Assembly: GCF_900169365.1 (NCBI RefSeq)
Contig: NZ_FXZH01000006.1
Span: forward strand, 124,001-188,000
Direction of reading: 5' to 3'
From: Brevibacterium sp. 239c
Lineage (GTDB): Bacteria; Actinomycetota; Actinomycetes; Actinomycetales; Brevibacteriaceae
Length of the DNA stretch: 64,000 bases
A program made the position numbers and the translations under genes. The notes beneath the pieces are model-generated. The model worked only from the letters and a program-made list of their open reading frames with translations. It had not been told where the DNA came from and searched no databases. Below are positions 41,949 through 51,216 of the stretch, piece after piece (position 1 is the stretch's first letter; each line of letters opens with the position of its first letter).

Positions 41949-42538
41949 CGGACATCTCCGTATTCGTCGGCGATCGGGTCGGGGTTGACCTTCAGCGCAG
42001 CGAGATCACGGTGAGAGCCGAGAGCCAGGATGAGCAGCCGCTCGATGTGATAGACCTGCGCTTTGGCAGAGATGATCTTCTCCTGGGAATCACAGTCGAG
42101 AACGTGCAGATACAAGACCCCCATCGCCCTGTCGCTGTCGATGATGATCGACCCGGGGATCAGACTGGCGGTATCGGCCACGAGCGTCATCAGCAGATCC
42201 GAACTCGTGCGCAGGTCACAGGCGATGACCGAACCGGCACCTACCGCGCGAGGACGAAAGGCGAACCAGGCGACCTCGACAGAGGCGTGGATGAGTGAGT
42301 ACAGGAACCACAGTCCGTAGTTGAGGGCGTGGATGATGTTGAACCGACCGGAGAGCACCACCGGGGGCAGGTAGAAGACACGGGTCACAACCAGGGCGAG
42401 GATGATGCCCGAGAGGATGTGCATGAGTGACACGGAGTCCCAGAGCATCACCCACAGCACCACGAGGAAGAACACCAGCACGAGCTGCTGGACGAAGCTG
42501 CGTCCCTTCGTCATCCGCGGAGGCCGATTCGTGCTCAT
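41945..42538 (-). CDS. mrpE: Mrp-type Na+/H+ antiporter subunit E
   Basis: A 197-residue MrpE/MnhE subunit. Two or three N-terminal helices (FFLVVLWVMLWDSVSLMHILSGIILALVV) precede a cytoplasmic domain with the conserved segment ADTASLIPGSIIIDSDRAMGVLYLHVLDCDS. It stabilises the Mrp complex. It overlaps mrpD and mrpF by four bases each. Confidence 0.9.
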   Translation of the reverse strand: MSTNRPPRMTKGRSFVQQLVLVFFLVVLWVMLWDSVSLMHILSGIILALVVTRVFYLPPVVLSGRFNIIHALNYGLWFLYSLIHASVEVAWFAFRPRAVGAGSVIACDLRTSSDLLMTLVADTASLIPGSIIIDSDRAMGVLYLHVLDCDSQEKIISAKAQVYHIERLLILALGSHRDLAALKVNPDPIADEYGDVR

Positions 42539-44118
42539 GAGCCATCACCGCCCAACACATCCGTCACATAGTTGACCGGCGACTGCAGATTTCCCGCAGC
42601 ACGGTCGGACAGATCCCACAGGGGACCGGCGAAGACTGTGAGGATAATCGAGGCGACGACCACGACCGTGGTGGCTGCGAACATCGATCCCGGCACCCCG
42701 ATCTGTGACTTCCAGGGCTTGCCCGCGAGCTTGGCCTTCTTGCGTTCGGCGAACTCGGCCACGAGTTCCTCGTTCGGCTCCTCCGCGTCCGCGGGGTCGC
42801 GCCAGAAGGCCAGGTTGAAGGTACGCCCGATGACGTAGAGGGTCAGCAGGCTGGTCACCGTACCGGCGACGATGAGCGAGACAGCGAGCCAGTCGTGATC
42901 GGCGAAACCGGCGGCGAAGAGCGCAACCTTGCCGATGAACCCGGAGAACGGCGGGATGCCTGAGAGGTTGAGGGCAGGGATGAAGAAGATGATCGACAAT
43001 GCCGGTGAGAGCACCATGAGCCCACCCAGGGACCTCGTCGAAGTCGACCCACCTCGCATTTCGACCATACCTATGGCCAGGAACAGCGCGGTTTGGACGA
43101 TGATGTGGTGGACCGTGTAGTAGATGGCGGCGGAGAGTCCGACAGTGGTCCCCAGAGCCACACCGAAGAGCATATAGCCGATGTGGGAGACGAGGGTGAA
43201 GGACACAATCCGCTTGATCTCCGACTGGGCGATCGCGCCTAAGATTCCGACCACCATCGTCAATGCCGCGGCTATCAGAAGAGGCACTCGCAGGGAGGAC
43301 TCGGCAAACAGGAGCGTCTCGGTCCGGATGATCGCATAGATGCCGACCTTCGTCAGCAGTCCCGCGAACACGGCGGTCACCGGGGCCGGAGCGGTCGGAT
43401 AGGAGTCGGGCAGCCAGAAGGACAGCGGGAAGATCGCGGCCTTGATTCCGAAGCCGATGAGCAGGAGGACATGCAGAATCATCTGCACATCCGGCGGCAG
43501 CTCGCTCAGTCTCTCGGAGAGCTGCGCGATGTTCACTGTTCCGGTCGCCGAGTAGATGACGCCGATCGCTGCCAGGAAGATGACCGATGAGACGAGCGAG
43601 ACGACGACGTAGGTCACGCCCGCCCGGATGCGCTCTGCCGTAGCACCCAAGGTCAGCAGCACGTAGGAGGCGACGAGGAACATTTCGAAGCCGACGTAGA
43701 GGTTGAACAGGTCACCAGCAAGGAAGGCGTTTGCGACACCCGCGCACAGCACCAGATAGCTGGGGTTGAACACGGAGATCGGGGTCTCGTTCGAGTCGTC
43801 GTTGGCGTCCTGGCTGAGTGCGTAGATGAGCACACACAGGGTGACCAGCGAGGAGACGACGAGCATGAGCGAGGAGAGCCTGTCGGCGACGAGCACGATT
43901 CCTGCCGGCGGTTCCCACCCGCCGATCGCCACGACCTGCGGGCCGTTGGCATCGATGCCGAAGAGCATGACGAGCGAGATGACCATGACCGCACTCAAGA
44001 TCAGGATCGACACGATGTTCTGAGCTCGTGAGTGCTTCGACAGCACCAGCGCCAGTCCCGCACCGATGAGGGGCAGGAGGACGGGCAAGGGCACAAGCAC
44101 GGGAAGGAGATCGATCAT
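42535..44118 (-). CDS. mrpD: Mrp-type Na+/H+ antiporter subunit D
   Basis: A 527-residue subunit with about 14 helices, homologous to the NuoM/NuoN antiporter-like subunits of complex I. FKAAIFPLSFWLPDSYPTAPAPVTAVFAGLLTKVG carries the conserved Lys and Pro residues of the proton path; AGDLFNLYVGFEMFLVASYVLL carries the key Glu. A charged loop near residue 455 (EEPNEELVAEFAERKKAKLAGK) is an addition. It overlaps mrpC and mrpE by four bases. Confidence 0.92.
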   Translation of the reverse strand: MIDLLPVLVPLPVLLPLIGAGLALVLSKHSRAQNIVSILILSAVMVISLVMLFGIDANGPQVVAIGGWEPPAGIVLVADRLSSLMLVVSSLVTLCVLIYALSQDANDDSNETPISVFNPSYLVLCAGVANAFLAGDLFNLYVGFEMFLVASYVLLTLGATAERIRAGVTYVVVSLVSSVIFLAAIGVIYSATGTVNIAQLSERLSELPPDVQMILHVLLLIGFGIKAAIFPLSFWLPDSYPTAPAPVTAVFAGLLTKVGIYAIIRTETLLFAESSLRVPLLIAAALTMVVGILGAIAQSEIKRIVSFTLVSHIGYMLFGVALGTTVGLSAAIYYTVHHIIVQTALFLAIGMVEMRGGSTSTRSLGGLMVLSPALSIIFFIPALNLSGIPPFSGFIGKVALFAAGFADHDWLAVSLIVAGTVTSLLTLYVIGRTFNLAFWRDPADAEEPNEELVAEFAERKKAKLAGKPWKSQIGVPGSMFAATTVVVVASIILTVFAGPLWDLSDRAAGNLQSPVNYVTDVLGGDGS

Positions 44119-44654
44119 TTCTTCTCCTCCATCGTGGTTCCCTTGGAACCTTCTTCGCTGCTGTCCTCGCCTGCGTCGCGTTCTTTGGGGGTGCCGTCGT
44201 CGTCGAGGTCAATGGCGCCGGTGATCGGGCTCTCGGCCTCATCACCGAATTCGGTGTCGTCGTAGTCCGTGCTCGCCTCCGCCTCGGAGTCGATCATCTT
44301 CGTGATCGCCACCTGCAGGTCGGCGGTGTCGTCCTGCAGCGAATCGGCTCGCACCAAGCGCCAGGAGCGGTAGATCATGGCGAGCAGGAACGCGGTGACC
44401 GCGAATGTGATGACGATGGCGGTGAGGATGAGTGCCTGTGGCAGCGGATCGGACATACCTTCTGTGGACAGGTTCTCCCCGTCGGTCAACGGCGGATTTC
44501 CTGTGCCGGCGGTGAGGATGATGAGGAGGTTGACGCCGTTGCCGAGGAGGATGAACCCCAGCAGCACGCGGGTCAGTGAGCGTTCGAGCATGAGGTAGAT
44601 GCCGCTGGCGAAGAGGACTCCCATCGCCAGGACCATGATGAAGGGCAGAGTCAT
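44115..44654 (-). CDS. mrpC: Mrp-type Na+/H+ antiporter subunit C with acidic tail
   Basis: The first 115 residues are a NuoK-like MrpC subunit with three helices ([58 protein letters not shown]). The last 60 residues are acidic and polar. The frame is open upstream inside mrpA, but ATG 44654, overlapping the mrpA stop by four bases, begins the first helix. Confidence 0.9.
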   Translation of the reverse strand: MTLPFIMVLAMGVLFASGIYLMLERSLTRVLLGFILLGNGVNLLIILTAGTGNPPLTDGENLSTEGMSDPLPQALILTAIVITFAVTAFLLAMIYRSWRLVRADSLQDDTADLQVAITKMIDSEAEASTDYDDTEFGDEAESPITGAIDLDDDGTPKERDAGEDSSEEGSKGTTMEEKK

Positions 44655-47600
44655 AGCCGTCCCCCTTCGGCGCCGTTGTCCACGTCGAGGTGATTGACAC
44701 GGTCGAGGATCGACGAGACCGCTTCGTGCTCGGCCTCGACGCTGAAGGTCTCCGAGAGGTTGTATGACTGGTTGAGTCGTTTGGTCAGCATCATTTCGTC
44801 GCGCTCCTGGTGCAGGTCCACCTCGGCGCCCAAGGATCTGAGGATGTCGAGCATGAGTCCCACGACGATGAGGTAGACGCCGATGTCGAAGAACGTCGAG
44901 GTTCCGAACGACAGGTGCCCGAGCACCGGAATATCGCCTTCGAGGTAGACGGACCTGAACACGGTGTCGCCCCAGATCCACCCGCCGATGCCAGTGAGCA
45001 CGGCCATGATCATGCCGGTTCCCAGCATGCTCGAGGGGGTGAAGCGGGCCGCCTCGGCGAGTTCGAACTTGCCGCCGGCGAGATAGCGCACGACCAGTGC
45101 CAGACCGGCTACGAGGCCACCGGCGAAACCGCCGCCGGGTTCGTTGTGACCGGCGAAGAGAAGGTAGAGGGAGAAGATGAGGACGGCGTGGAAGACCAGG
45201 CGGGCGGTGACCTCGAGGATGATGGACCGGTTGCGTGGTGCTAGTGTGCGTCCGGCGATGAGCCAGGAGACTCGACGCTGCGTCACGTCTTCGCGTTGGG
45301 GGTCGCGGAAGTAGCCGATCTCCTCGGGGACCGGCTGGAAGCGCACACGTCCCTGCAGTTCGGTGCCGTCACGGCGGGAGACGAAACGATGGAGGTGTCC
45401 TTCACGGCCGCGCACGAAGATCAGTCCGGCGATGCCGGTTCCGGCAGCGACGAGGACCGAGATTTCACCGAGGGTGTCCCAGACGCGGATGTCAACGAGG
45501 GTCACGTTGACGATGTTCTGGCCGTGGCCGATCTCGTAGGCGAGCTGGCCGAAGTCCACGGACACCGGGTCGCTGATGCGCACTCCGGCGGCGATGAGCA
45601 CGACGAGCATCATGGTCACGCCGACCGCGGCGCCGATGATGGCGCGCCAGGCCGGAGTGAAGCGGCCGGTGCTCTGACCGATCCGGGCAGGCAGACGGCG
45701 CAAGACGAGGACGAAGACGACGATAGTGATGGTCTCGACGAGAACCTGGGTCAGCGCCAGGTCCGGGGCTCCGACGAATGCGAAGTAGGCGACCATTGCA
45801 TAGCCGGAGATTCCGGTGACGACCACAGCGGTGAAGCGCTTCTTGGCGCGGGTCGCTGCCACCGCGACGATGATGAGGACTGCGGCGACGATGAAGTCGA
45901 GCGGGGTGTCGAAGAGTTTGAAATCGATGTTCCAGGTGTCATTCGTGATCACGGCCAGGCCGATGCCCGCCACGAGGACGAGGTAGATCACGCTCTGATA
46001 GAACGGCAGCGAACCGCGCTGGGTGCGGGAGGTGACCCACAAGGCCAGCTTCTCCATCCAGCTGATCAGCTTGCTGTAGAGGTCGTGGAAGTCGAGGCCC
46101 GAGGGCAGAGTCGACTGGACCTTGGCGAACGAGTCGCGGACGAAGAAGAGTCCGAGGCCCGTTGCGATCGTGACTGCTGACAGAGCCAGAGCCGGTTCGA
46201 GTCCGTGCCAGATTGCCAGGTGGTAGTCGCCGTCGCCGGGGTCGATGGCCGGCAGCGTCGAGGTCCAGGCTCCGAAGTAGCCGTCGATGAGTCCGACCGC
46301 CGGGCCCAACACCACGGTGAGCACGGTGAGCATGACCGGGGAGATGATCAGGGTGACCTTCTCATCGCGGCGGGCGATGTCGTCGACACCCTCCTTGCTT
46401 GAGAACGCACCCCAGACGAAGCGTGCCGAGTAGGCCACGGTGAGCATCGATCCGATCATGACGCCGATCAGCGCGATGATCGATGCTTTGTCACCTGAGG
46501 CGAGGAGGGTCGAATAGACAGCTTCCTTGGCCGCGAAGCCCAGCAGCGGGGGAAGACCGGACATCGATGCCGCGGCGATCGTGGCGCAGACGGCGACGAC
46601 TGGGAAGGCTTTCCAACCTCCGGAGAGCTTCGTCAGGTCACGTGTGCCGGCACGGTGGTCGATGATGCCCACACACAGGAACAGACAGGCTTTGAACAGG
46701 GCATGGGCGATGAGCATCGCCAGGGCGGCCTTGGTGATGTCGGGAGAGCCGAAGGAGGCCATCGTCGTGAGGAATCCGAGCTGGGAGACCGTGCCGAAGG
46801 CAAGCAGGAGTTTGAGGTCGGTCTGTTTGAGGGCCTGCCAACCGCCGATGAACATCGTGAGCAGACCCAGGGTCAGCAGTGTCTCTGACCAACCGGGCAG
46901 CGCGTGATAGCCCGGAGCCAGGCGCAGGATGAGGTAGATTCCGGCTTTGACCATCGCCGCCGCGTGCAGGTAGGCGCTGACCGGGGTCGGTGCGGCCATG
47001 GCACCGGGGAGCCAGAAGTGGAAAGGAATCAGCGCGGACTTCGACACCGCTCCGACGAGGATGAGGATTACGGCTGTGACGATGACCGGTCCGGTGTCCA
47101 GATCGAGGCTCGCGCGCTCCATGAGGGTCGAGATCTGGCTTGTTCCAGTCGCTGAGGTCAGCAGAATCATGCCCACGAGCATGGCCAGTCCGCCGGCAGT
47201 GGTGACGATGAGGGCCTGCAGCGCGGCCTGGCGGGAGCGGCGGCGGGATTGGCTGTGGCCGATGAGCAGGTAGGAGAAGACCGTCGTGCCTTCCCAGAAC
47301 AGGTAGAGCATGAGGAGCTCATCGGCGAGGACGAGTCCGTACATCATTCCGGCGAAGGCCATGAAGACTGCAGAGAACCGGGCCAGTCCGGGCTCATCCG
47401 GCGGGAAGTAGCGGGCGCAGTAGACGAAGACGAGGGCACCGACGCCGGTGACCAGGAGACTCATGATCCAGGAGAGTTCGTCGAGGCGGAAGATGCCGTC
47501 GAGACCGAGCGCCGGCAACCAGCCCATGCTCTCGACCCACGGCCTGCCTGCTGTCCCGAAGATATCGGGGACCTTTGCGAGGGTGAGGATCAGCCCAGCG

Positions 47601-47704
47601 AACGGCACCAGGGCAAGAAAGAAGAACCCGTTGCGACCGAGGCGTTTGACCAGTGGGTACGCAATGACAGCAGCCCCGAAAAAGGCTCCTGTCATGACTA
47701 TCAC
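44651..47704 (-). CDS. mrpA: Mrp-type Na+/H+ antiporter subunit A/B fusion
   Basis: A 1017-residue protein. Residues 1-500 are the NuoL-like MrpA core ([48 protein letters not shown] with the conserved Lys and His). Residues 620-780 form the MrpA C-domain. Residues from about 830 form an MrpB domain ([32 protein letters not shown]), so no separate mrpB exists. It is the first operon gene, with GGAGG nine bases before GTG 47704. The complex maintains Na+ and pH balance and would help under salt or alkaline stress. Confidence 0.92.
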   Translation of the reverse strand: MIVMTGAFFGAAVIAYPLVKRLGRNGFFFLALVPFAGLILTLAKVPDIFGTAGRPWVESMGWLPALGLDGIFRLDELSWIMSLLVTGVGALVFVYCARYFPPDEPGLARFSAVFMAFAGMMYGLVLADELLMLYLFWEGTTVFSYLLIGHSQSRRRSRQAALQALIVTTAGGLAMLVGMILLTSATGTSQISTLMERASLDLDTGPVIVTAVILILVGAVSKSALIPFHFWLPGAMAAPTPVSAYLHAAAMVKAGIYLILRLAPGYHALPGWSETLLTLGLLTMFIGGWQALKQTDLKLLLAFGTVSQLGFLTTMASFGSPDITKAALAMLIAHALFKACLFLCVGIIDHRAGTRDLTKLSGGWKAFPVVAVCATIAAASMSGLPPLLGFAAKEAVYSTLLASGDKASIIALIGVMIGSMLTVAYSARFVWGAFSSKEGVDDIARRDEKVTLIISPVMLTVLTVVLGPAVGLIDGYFGAWTSTLPAIDPGDGDYHLAIWHGLEPALALSAVTIATGLGLFFVRDSFAKVQSTLPSGLDFHDLYSKLISWMEKLALWVTSRTQRGSLPFYQSVIYLVLVAGIGLAVITNDTWNIDFKLFDTPLDFIVAAVLIIVAVAATRAKKRFTAVVVTGISGYAMVAYFAFVGAPDLALTQVLVETITIVVFVLVLRRLPARIGQSTGRFTPAWRAIIGAAVGVTMMLVVLIAAGVRISDPVSVDFGQLAYEIGHGQNIVNVTLVDIRVWDTLGEISVLVAAGTGIAGLIFVRGREGHLHRFVSRRDGTELQGRVRFQPVPEEIGYFRDPQREDVTQRRVSWLIAGRTLAPRNRSIILEVTARLVFHAVLIFSLYLLFAGHNEPGGGFAGGLVAGLALVVRYLAGGKFELAEAARFTPSSMLGTGMIMAVLTGIGGWIWGDTVFRSVYLEGDIPVLGHLSFGTSTFFDIGVYLIVVGLMLDILRSLGAEVDLHQERDEMMLTKRLNQSYNLSETFSVEAEHEAVSSILDRVNHLDVDNGAEGGRL

Positions 47705-47722
47705 CGGCGGACACCTCCGTCA

Positions 47723-47755
47723 TTTATATAATCTGCCCGAATGCAGTGCTTGCCA
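47723..47755 (-). promoter_or_regulatory. Promoter region of the mrp operon
   Basis: On the minus strand a run TTATATAAA (47731-47723) offers overlapping -10 hexamers shortly before the mrpA ribosome-binding site. A weak -35 CTGGCA lies about 18 bases further up. The exact start cannot be fixed. Confidence 0.35.
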
Positions 47756-47932
47756 GTATTTTCTCACGACACACTACGTATCTCCCAATCAATGGAGCGG
47801 TTGGCGACCGTCATTTTGAACACTATTCGTGCAGATTCCCCACGAACACGGTGAACATTCCCGTGCAGAATTCGTTGCAGAAACCTGCGGCAGCTCGCGC
47901 ACGAGGCTGGGTCGGCTACGGAGCGGACTGAT

Positions 47933-48934
47933 TCAGCTGCGGAGTTGGCTGCTCGTGACGAGGAAGCCGGTTTCGTCCAGGCCGGTGCCGTCACAGCCGA
48001 TGAGCAGTTCCGCTCCGATGCTGTCGACGAGGCTGGCCACCTGGTTGCGCATCCGCCGGAAGCGCCGAGTCTGGGCCGGCTGATAGCGCTTCGACTCGGC
48101 ATCCATCCAATGCAGGTGATATTCGATGAGAGGCATCTGAAGATGCTTGGCAATGATCGGCGGCACCCAGTCAGCCTCGGACACACGAACTTCGAGGATG
48201 CCAGCTGCCTCGTGGATGTCCCCGAGCGGGACGAGGAGGGAGTAGCCGTCGAGGATGACCGGCGCCGAAGCGTCGAAGAGAGGATCGTCGATCGCAGCCT
48301 GGGCAAGGACCGCCTCATCGGGCGTCGGAAGCGCCTGCTGGAAGGCATGCGAGGCGTGCTTGCGCACGAGCGACAGTGCCACATCAGGCTCGAGCCAATA
48401 GGGCGAATAGAGGTAGAGATCGATCTTCGCCTCCGGATCGGGCACGATGACCCGAGTCGGCAGGCCATCTTCGTCTGCGAGGCGAATGCCTGTGTGCAGG
48501 CGTGATGCCACGGCCAGGATGAGGCTGAGCATCCGCTCCTCTTCCCTATCGGGCAGACCCCGGGGAAACGCCTTATGCAGTCCGTCGGCGTCGCTGAACC
48601 AATCCGGCGGCGGTACCGGTTCACGGTCCCGGGGGCAGTCGATGACAACCGCGTGATGAGCCCAGTCGGGCAACTCGAGCGCGGCGATCGCAGACTCGTC
48701 GAGGTCGACGCCCTCACTGAGACGCGAATGTCGGCTCAACCTCAGCTGGCCGTTGTCGTCCAGACGGGGAGCAAGGTCGGGCAGCCGGTTGTGCACGAGC
48801 GCGAGCACATCGGAGACCTCGACCTGTTCATCGAGGAGAAGCAGATGGAAACCGCGCAGGTCCGCCGAGACATCCGTGTCATTGACACGCTCGACCCCCT
48901 CACGCTGCATCCGCAGCTCTCGGCGAGTGGTCAC
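47933..48934 (-). CDS. Conserved-looking unknown protein coupled to dcd
   Basis: A 333-residue soluble protein that I do not recognise. It is rich in Leu, Asp and Arg, has no signal peptide or clear membrane helix and shows no known catalytic motif. Segments that look structured are [61 protein letters not shown] and [22 protein letters not shown]. Its GTG at 48934 overlaps the dcd stop by four bases (GTGA). It may be a regulator or partner in nucleotide metabolism, but that is only guilt by association. Confidence 0.6.
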   Translation of the reverse strand: MTTRRELRMQREGVERVNDTDVSADLRGFHLLLLDEQVEVSDVLALVHNRLPDLAPRLDDNGQLRLSRHSRLSEGVDLDESAIAALELPDWAHHAVVIDCPRDREPVPPPDWFSDADGLHKAFPRGLPDREEERMLSLILAVASRLHTGIRLADEDGLPTRVIVPDPEAKIDLYLYSPYWLEPDVALSLVRKHASHAFQQALPTPDEAVLAQAAIDDPLFDASAPVILDGYSLLVPLGDIHEAAGILEVRVSEADWVPPIIAKHLQMPLIEYHLHWMDAESKRYQPAQTRRFRRMRNQVASLVDSIGAELLIGCDGTGLDETGFLVTSSQLRS

Positions 48935-49509
48935 ATGTCCCTCCGGAAGAAGTTCAGGTGCGAACGGGAAGCTGTGGGGCCCTGCTGTCCCTGATACCGG
49001 TTGCCGGTGGCCTGGGAGCCGTAGGGGTTGAGGGCGGCCGAACTGAGACGGAAGAAGCAGAGCTGGCCGATCTTCATCCCCGGCCACAGGGTGATGGGCA
49101 GAGTCGCGACGTTGGAGAGCTCCAGAGTGACATGACCATTGAATCCGGGATCGATGAAGCCGGCAGTGGAGTGGGTCAGCAGCCCGAGCCGCCCCAGCGA
49201 TGACTTGCCCTCCAGACGTGCCGCGACATCATCGGGCAGAGTGACGAGCTCGTGCGTCGCGGCGAGCACGAATTCGCCCGGATGCAGCACGAAGGGCTCT
49301 CCCGGTGCAGCTTCGACGAAGCGGGTGAGCTCGGGCTGATCGAGGCTCGGGTCGATGACAGGGTATTTGTGGTTGTCGAAGAGACGGAAATAGCGGTCCA
49401 GGCACACATCGACGCTGGCGGGCTGGATCAGAGAAGGGTCATAGGGGTCGAGGGCGATGCGTCCGGAGTCGAGCTCGGCGCGAATGTCGCGATCGGAAAG
49501 GAGAGTCAC
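48931..49509 (-). CDS. dcd: dCTP deaminase
   Basis: A 192-residue trimeric dCTP deaminase that makes dUTP, or dUMP if bifunctional. [22 protein letters not shown] opens the fold. [33 protein letters not shown] holds the catalytic Glu and substrate-binding Arg/Ser. The C-terminus ([15 protein letters not shown]) closes over the nucleotide. The start is GTG 49509 (VTLLSDRDI), which matches the family; the longer frame upstream does not. A -10 hexamer just before it suggests a leaderless mRNA. Confidence 0.92.
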   Translation of the reverse strand: MTLLSDRDIRAELDSGRIALDPYDPSLIQPASVDVCLDRYFRLFDNHKYPVIDPSLDQPELTRFVEAAPGEPFVLHPGEFVLAATHELVTLPDDVAARLEGKSSLGRLGLLTHSTAGFIDPGFNGHVTLELSNVATLPITLWPGMKIGQLCFFRLSSAALNPYGSQATGNRYQGQQGPTASRSHLNFFRRDM

Positions 49510-49516
49510 ATTTCCG

Positions 49517-49522
49517 ATGGTA
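49517..49522 (-). promoter_or_regulatory. -10 hexamer of leaderless dcd
   Basis: TACCAT on the minus strand ends seven bases before the dcd GTG. There is no usable ribosome-binding site. Confidence 0.35.
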
Positions 49523-49605
49523 GTCGCCCGGGGCTCAGGAGTGCAGTGATCGGGGCTCCAGAGGGGGCGAAAAATCTCACAGCCGCCGCAACACGCCGCA
49601 ATTTG

Positions 49606-49621
49606 GTAACGAAACCGTAAC
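49606..49621 (+). promoter_or_regulatory. GTAAC-N6-GTAAC direct repeat before the LPXTG gene
   Basis: Two exact GTAAC half-sites with 11-bp spacing lie in the 288-bp region between dcd and the LPXTG gene. They match the site at 20116-20131 in half-site and spacing, and share TTGGTAACGAAA with 15225-15236. Confidence 0.45.
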
Positions 49622-49797
49622 AATCCCCGCTGTTTTTGCTGGTTTTCTCCCGTGTGTCTCCCCAAAGGGGACCGTGAATGCCTTAGAGTTAGGAGCTGTA
49701 CGAACCCGCGCACGATGGTGCCTTCCTCTTCTTAAGCCAAGGAATGCCGGGAGTTCCATCGCCTTTCGTGGGTTGACAACAATCGAAAGGCATTACT

Positions 49798-51210
49798 GTG
49801 AAGACCTCGCGTCTTGTGCTTGCCCCCGCAGTAGCCGTTGCATTGACAGGTCTTGCTGGCGCTCCCGCGTTCGCAGCGACAGAGTCCGCTACGGTGCCGG
49901 CAGCAAGTAATCTCTGTGCATATGACGATGCACAGCAGTCTGACGACCCCGAAACCGACTCCAAGGTTCCCGACAGCTCGGACCCACAGGCGACTCTGTC
50001 AGATGCACAGGTGACCCGGGCCGATATCGCGGACCGCAAAAAGGGCATCGGATTCTCCGGCACCGGCTTCACCCCCGATGACAAGGCGACCGTCACGGTC
50101 GTCGGCACCGATGGATCCAAGTACTCGCCGAAGACGAAGCTCACCGTCGACGATAAGGGCAAGGTGTCCGGCACCTACTTCTTCTCCGTCACGGACGACG
50201 CCAAGGTTCCTGCGGGCAACTACTCGCTTTACCTCACCGATGAGAAGACCGAGAAGGACTCCTCGAAGGTGTCCTTCGAGGTCGTGCCCAGCGCTTCAGA
50301 CGTCGACGACAAGGCCAAGGGCGACGATTGCACCTCTGCAACCGGTCCTGCTCCAACCCCGTCGGAGACCAAGACGGAGGACCCATCCGAGAGCGCAAAG
50401 CCGACTCCGTCTGAGACCAAGTCGGACGAGCCGAGCGAGAAGCCTTCTGAGACCAAGAGGGCCAAGGAGACGCCGGCCGCACCGAAGCCTTCTGAGACCA
50501 AGTCCGAAGAGCCGACTGAGTCCGAGACGCCCGAGCCCACGGACACCGACGACAAGTCGAAGGCCAAAGCTGACGAGACCACGGAGGCACCAGCTCCCAC
50601 CGAATCTGAGGCTCCAGAGTCCGAGGCTCCGGAGTCCGGGGCTCCGGAAACCGCGGACGCGACCGAGGCAGCGCCTTCGGAGACAACCGCTCCGGCCAGC
50701 CCCGGAACCGATGAGGGTGAGAAGAAGGCCGCGGCCACCGCGACCCAGGCGCTCATCATCGATCCGACCGAGATCAGCTCCGAGGACTTCCTCGACGAGG
50801 GCATCAAACTCGGCATCACCGGTGCACAGCCAGGTGAGAAGATCACGATCACGGTCGAGCATGCCCAGGGCAAGGTCGATCGCTACACGATGACCAAGGA
50901 AGCTGATTCTGAGGGCAAGGCGACCTTCGGAGTGCAGGCGAAGGTCAAGGCTGTTCTGGGAACCTACAATGTTCGTGCCCAGGCGGACAGCTTCGACAAG
51001 CCACAGGGCGGCAGCTTCACCGTCGTCACCAACGGCACCTCGGTCGATGAAGGCGGAGCCAACGGCAGCGACAGTGGCAGCGACCTGCCCCGCACCGGTG
51101 CTGAAATGACCGGATTGGCCCTCGGCGTCGGACTCCTCGTCGTCGGTGCCGCAGCTGTCGTCATCACTCGTCGGCGGATGACCGCCTCCGACGATCCTGC
51201 GGAGTTCTAA
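49798..51210 (+). CDS. LPXTG-anchored surface protein with Pro/Glu/Thr-rich stalk
   Basis: A 470-residue secreted protein. A signal peptide (KTSRLVLAPAVAVALTGLAGAPAFA) precedes an Ig-like beta domain (about residues 80-165; GFTPDDKATVTVVGTDGSKYSP). A low-complexity stalk of SETK/PSE/APE repeats follows (about 180-315). A second beta domain (LIIDPTEISSEDF... GSFTVV) leads to LPRTG, a membrane helix and an RRR stop. Sortase would fix it to the cell wall. GAAAGG precedes the GTG start. The second beta domain resembles that of the M28 peptidase at 12962-14980. Confidence 0.87.
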   Translation: MKTSRLVLAPAVAVALTGLAGAPAFAATESATVPAASNLCAYDDAQQSDDPETDSKVPDSSDPQATLSDAQVTRADIADRKKGIGFSGTGFTPDDKATVTVVGTDGSKYSPKTKLTVDDKGKVSGTYFFSVTDDAKVPAGNYSLYLTDEKTEKDSSKVSFEVVPSASDVDDKAKGDDCTSATGPAPTPSETKTEDPSESAKPTPSETKSDEPSEKPSETKRAKETPAAPKPSETKSEEPTESETPEPTDTDDKSKAKADETTEAPAPTESEAPESEAPESGAPETADATEAAPSETTAPASPGTDEGEKKAAATATQALIIDPTEISSEDFLDEGIKLGITGAQPGEKITITVEHAQGKVDRYTMTKEADSEGKATFGVQAKVKAVLGTYNVRAQADSFDKPQGGSFTVVTNGTSVDEGGANGSDSGSDLPRTGAEMTGLALGVGLLVVGAAAVVITRRRMTASDDPAEF

Positions 51211-51216
51211 GGTCCG

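Noticed and set aside
45296-46180. A 294-codon plus-strand frame inside mrpA
   Set aside because: The Asp/Glu/Gly/His-rich translation is the antisense shadow of membrane-helix codons, with no ribosome-binding site.
47764-48717. A 317-codon minus-strand frame overlapping the dcd-coupled gene
   Set aside because: It is a frame-shifted shadow rich in Ser and Arg. The other frame starts exactly at a GTGA overlap with dcd and looks protein-like.
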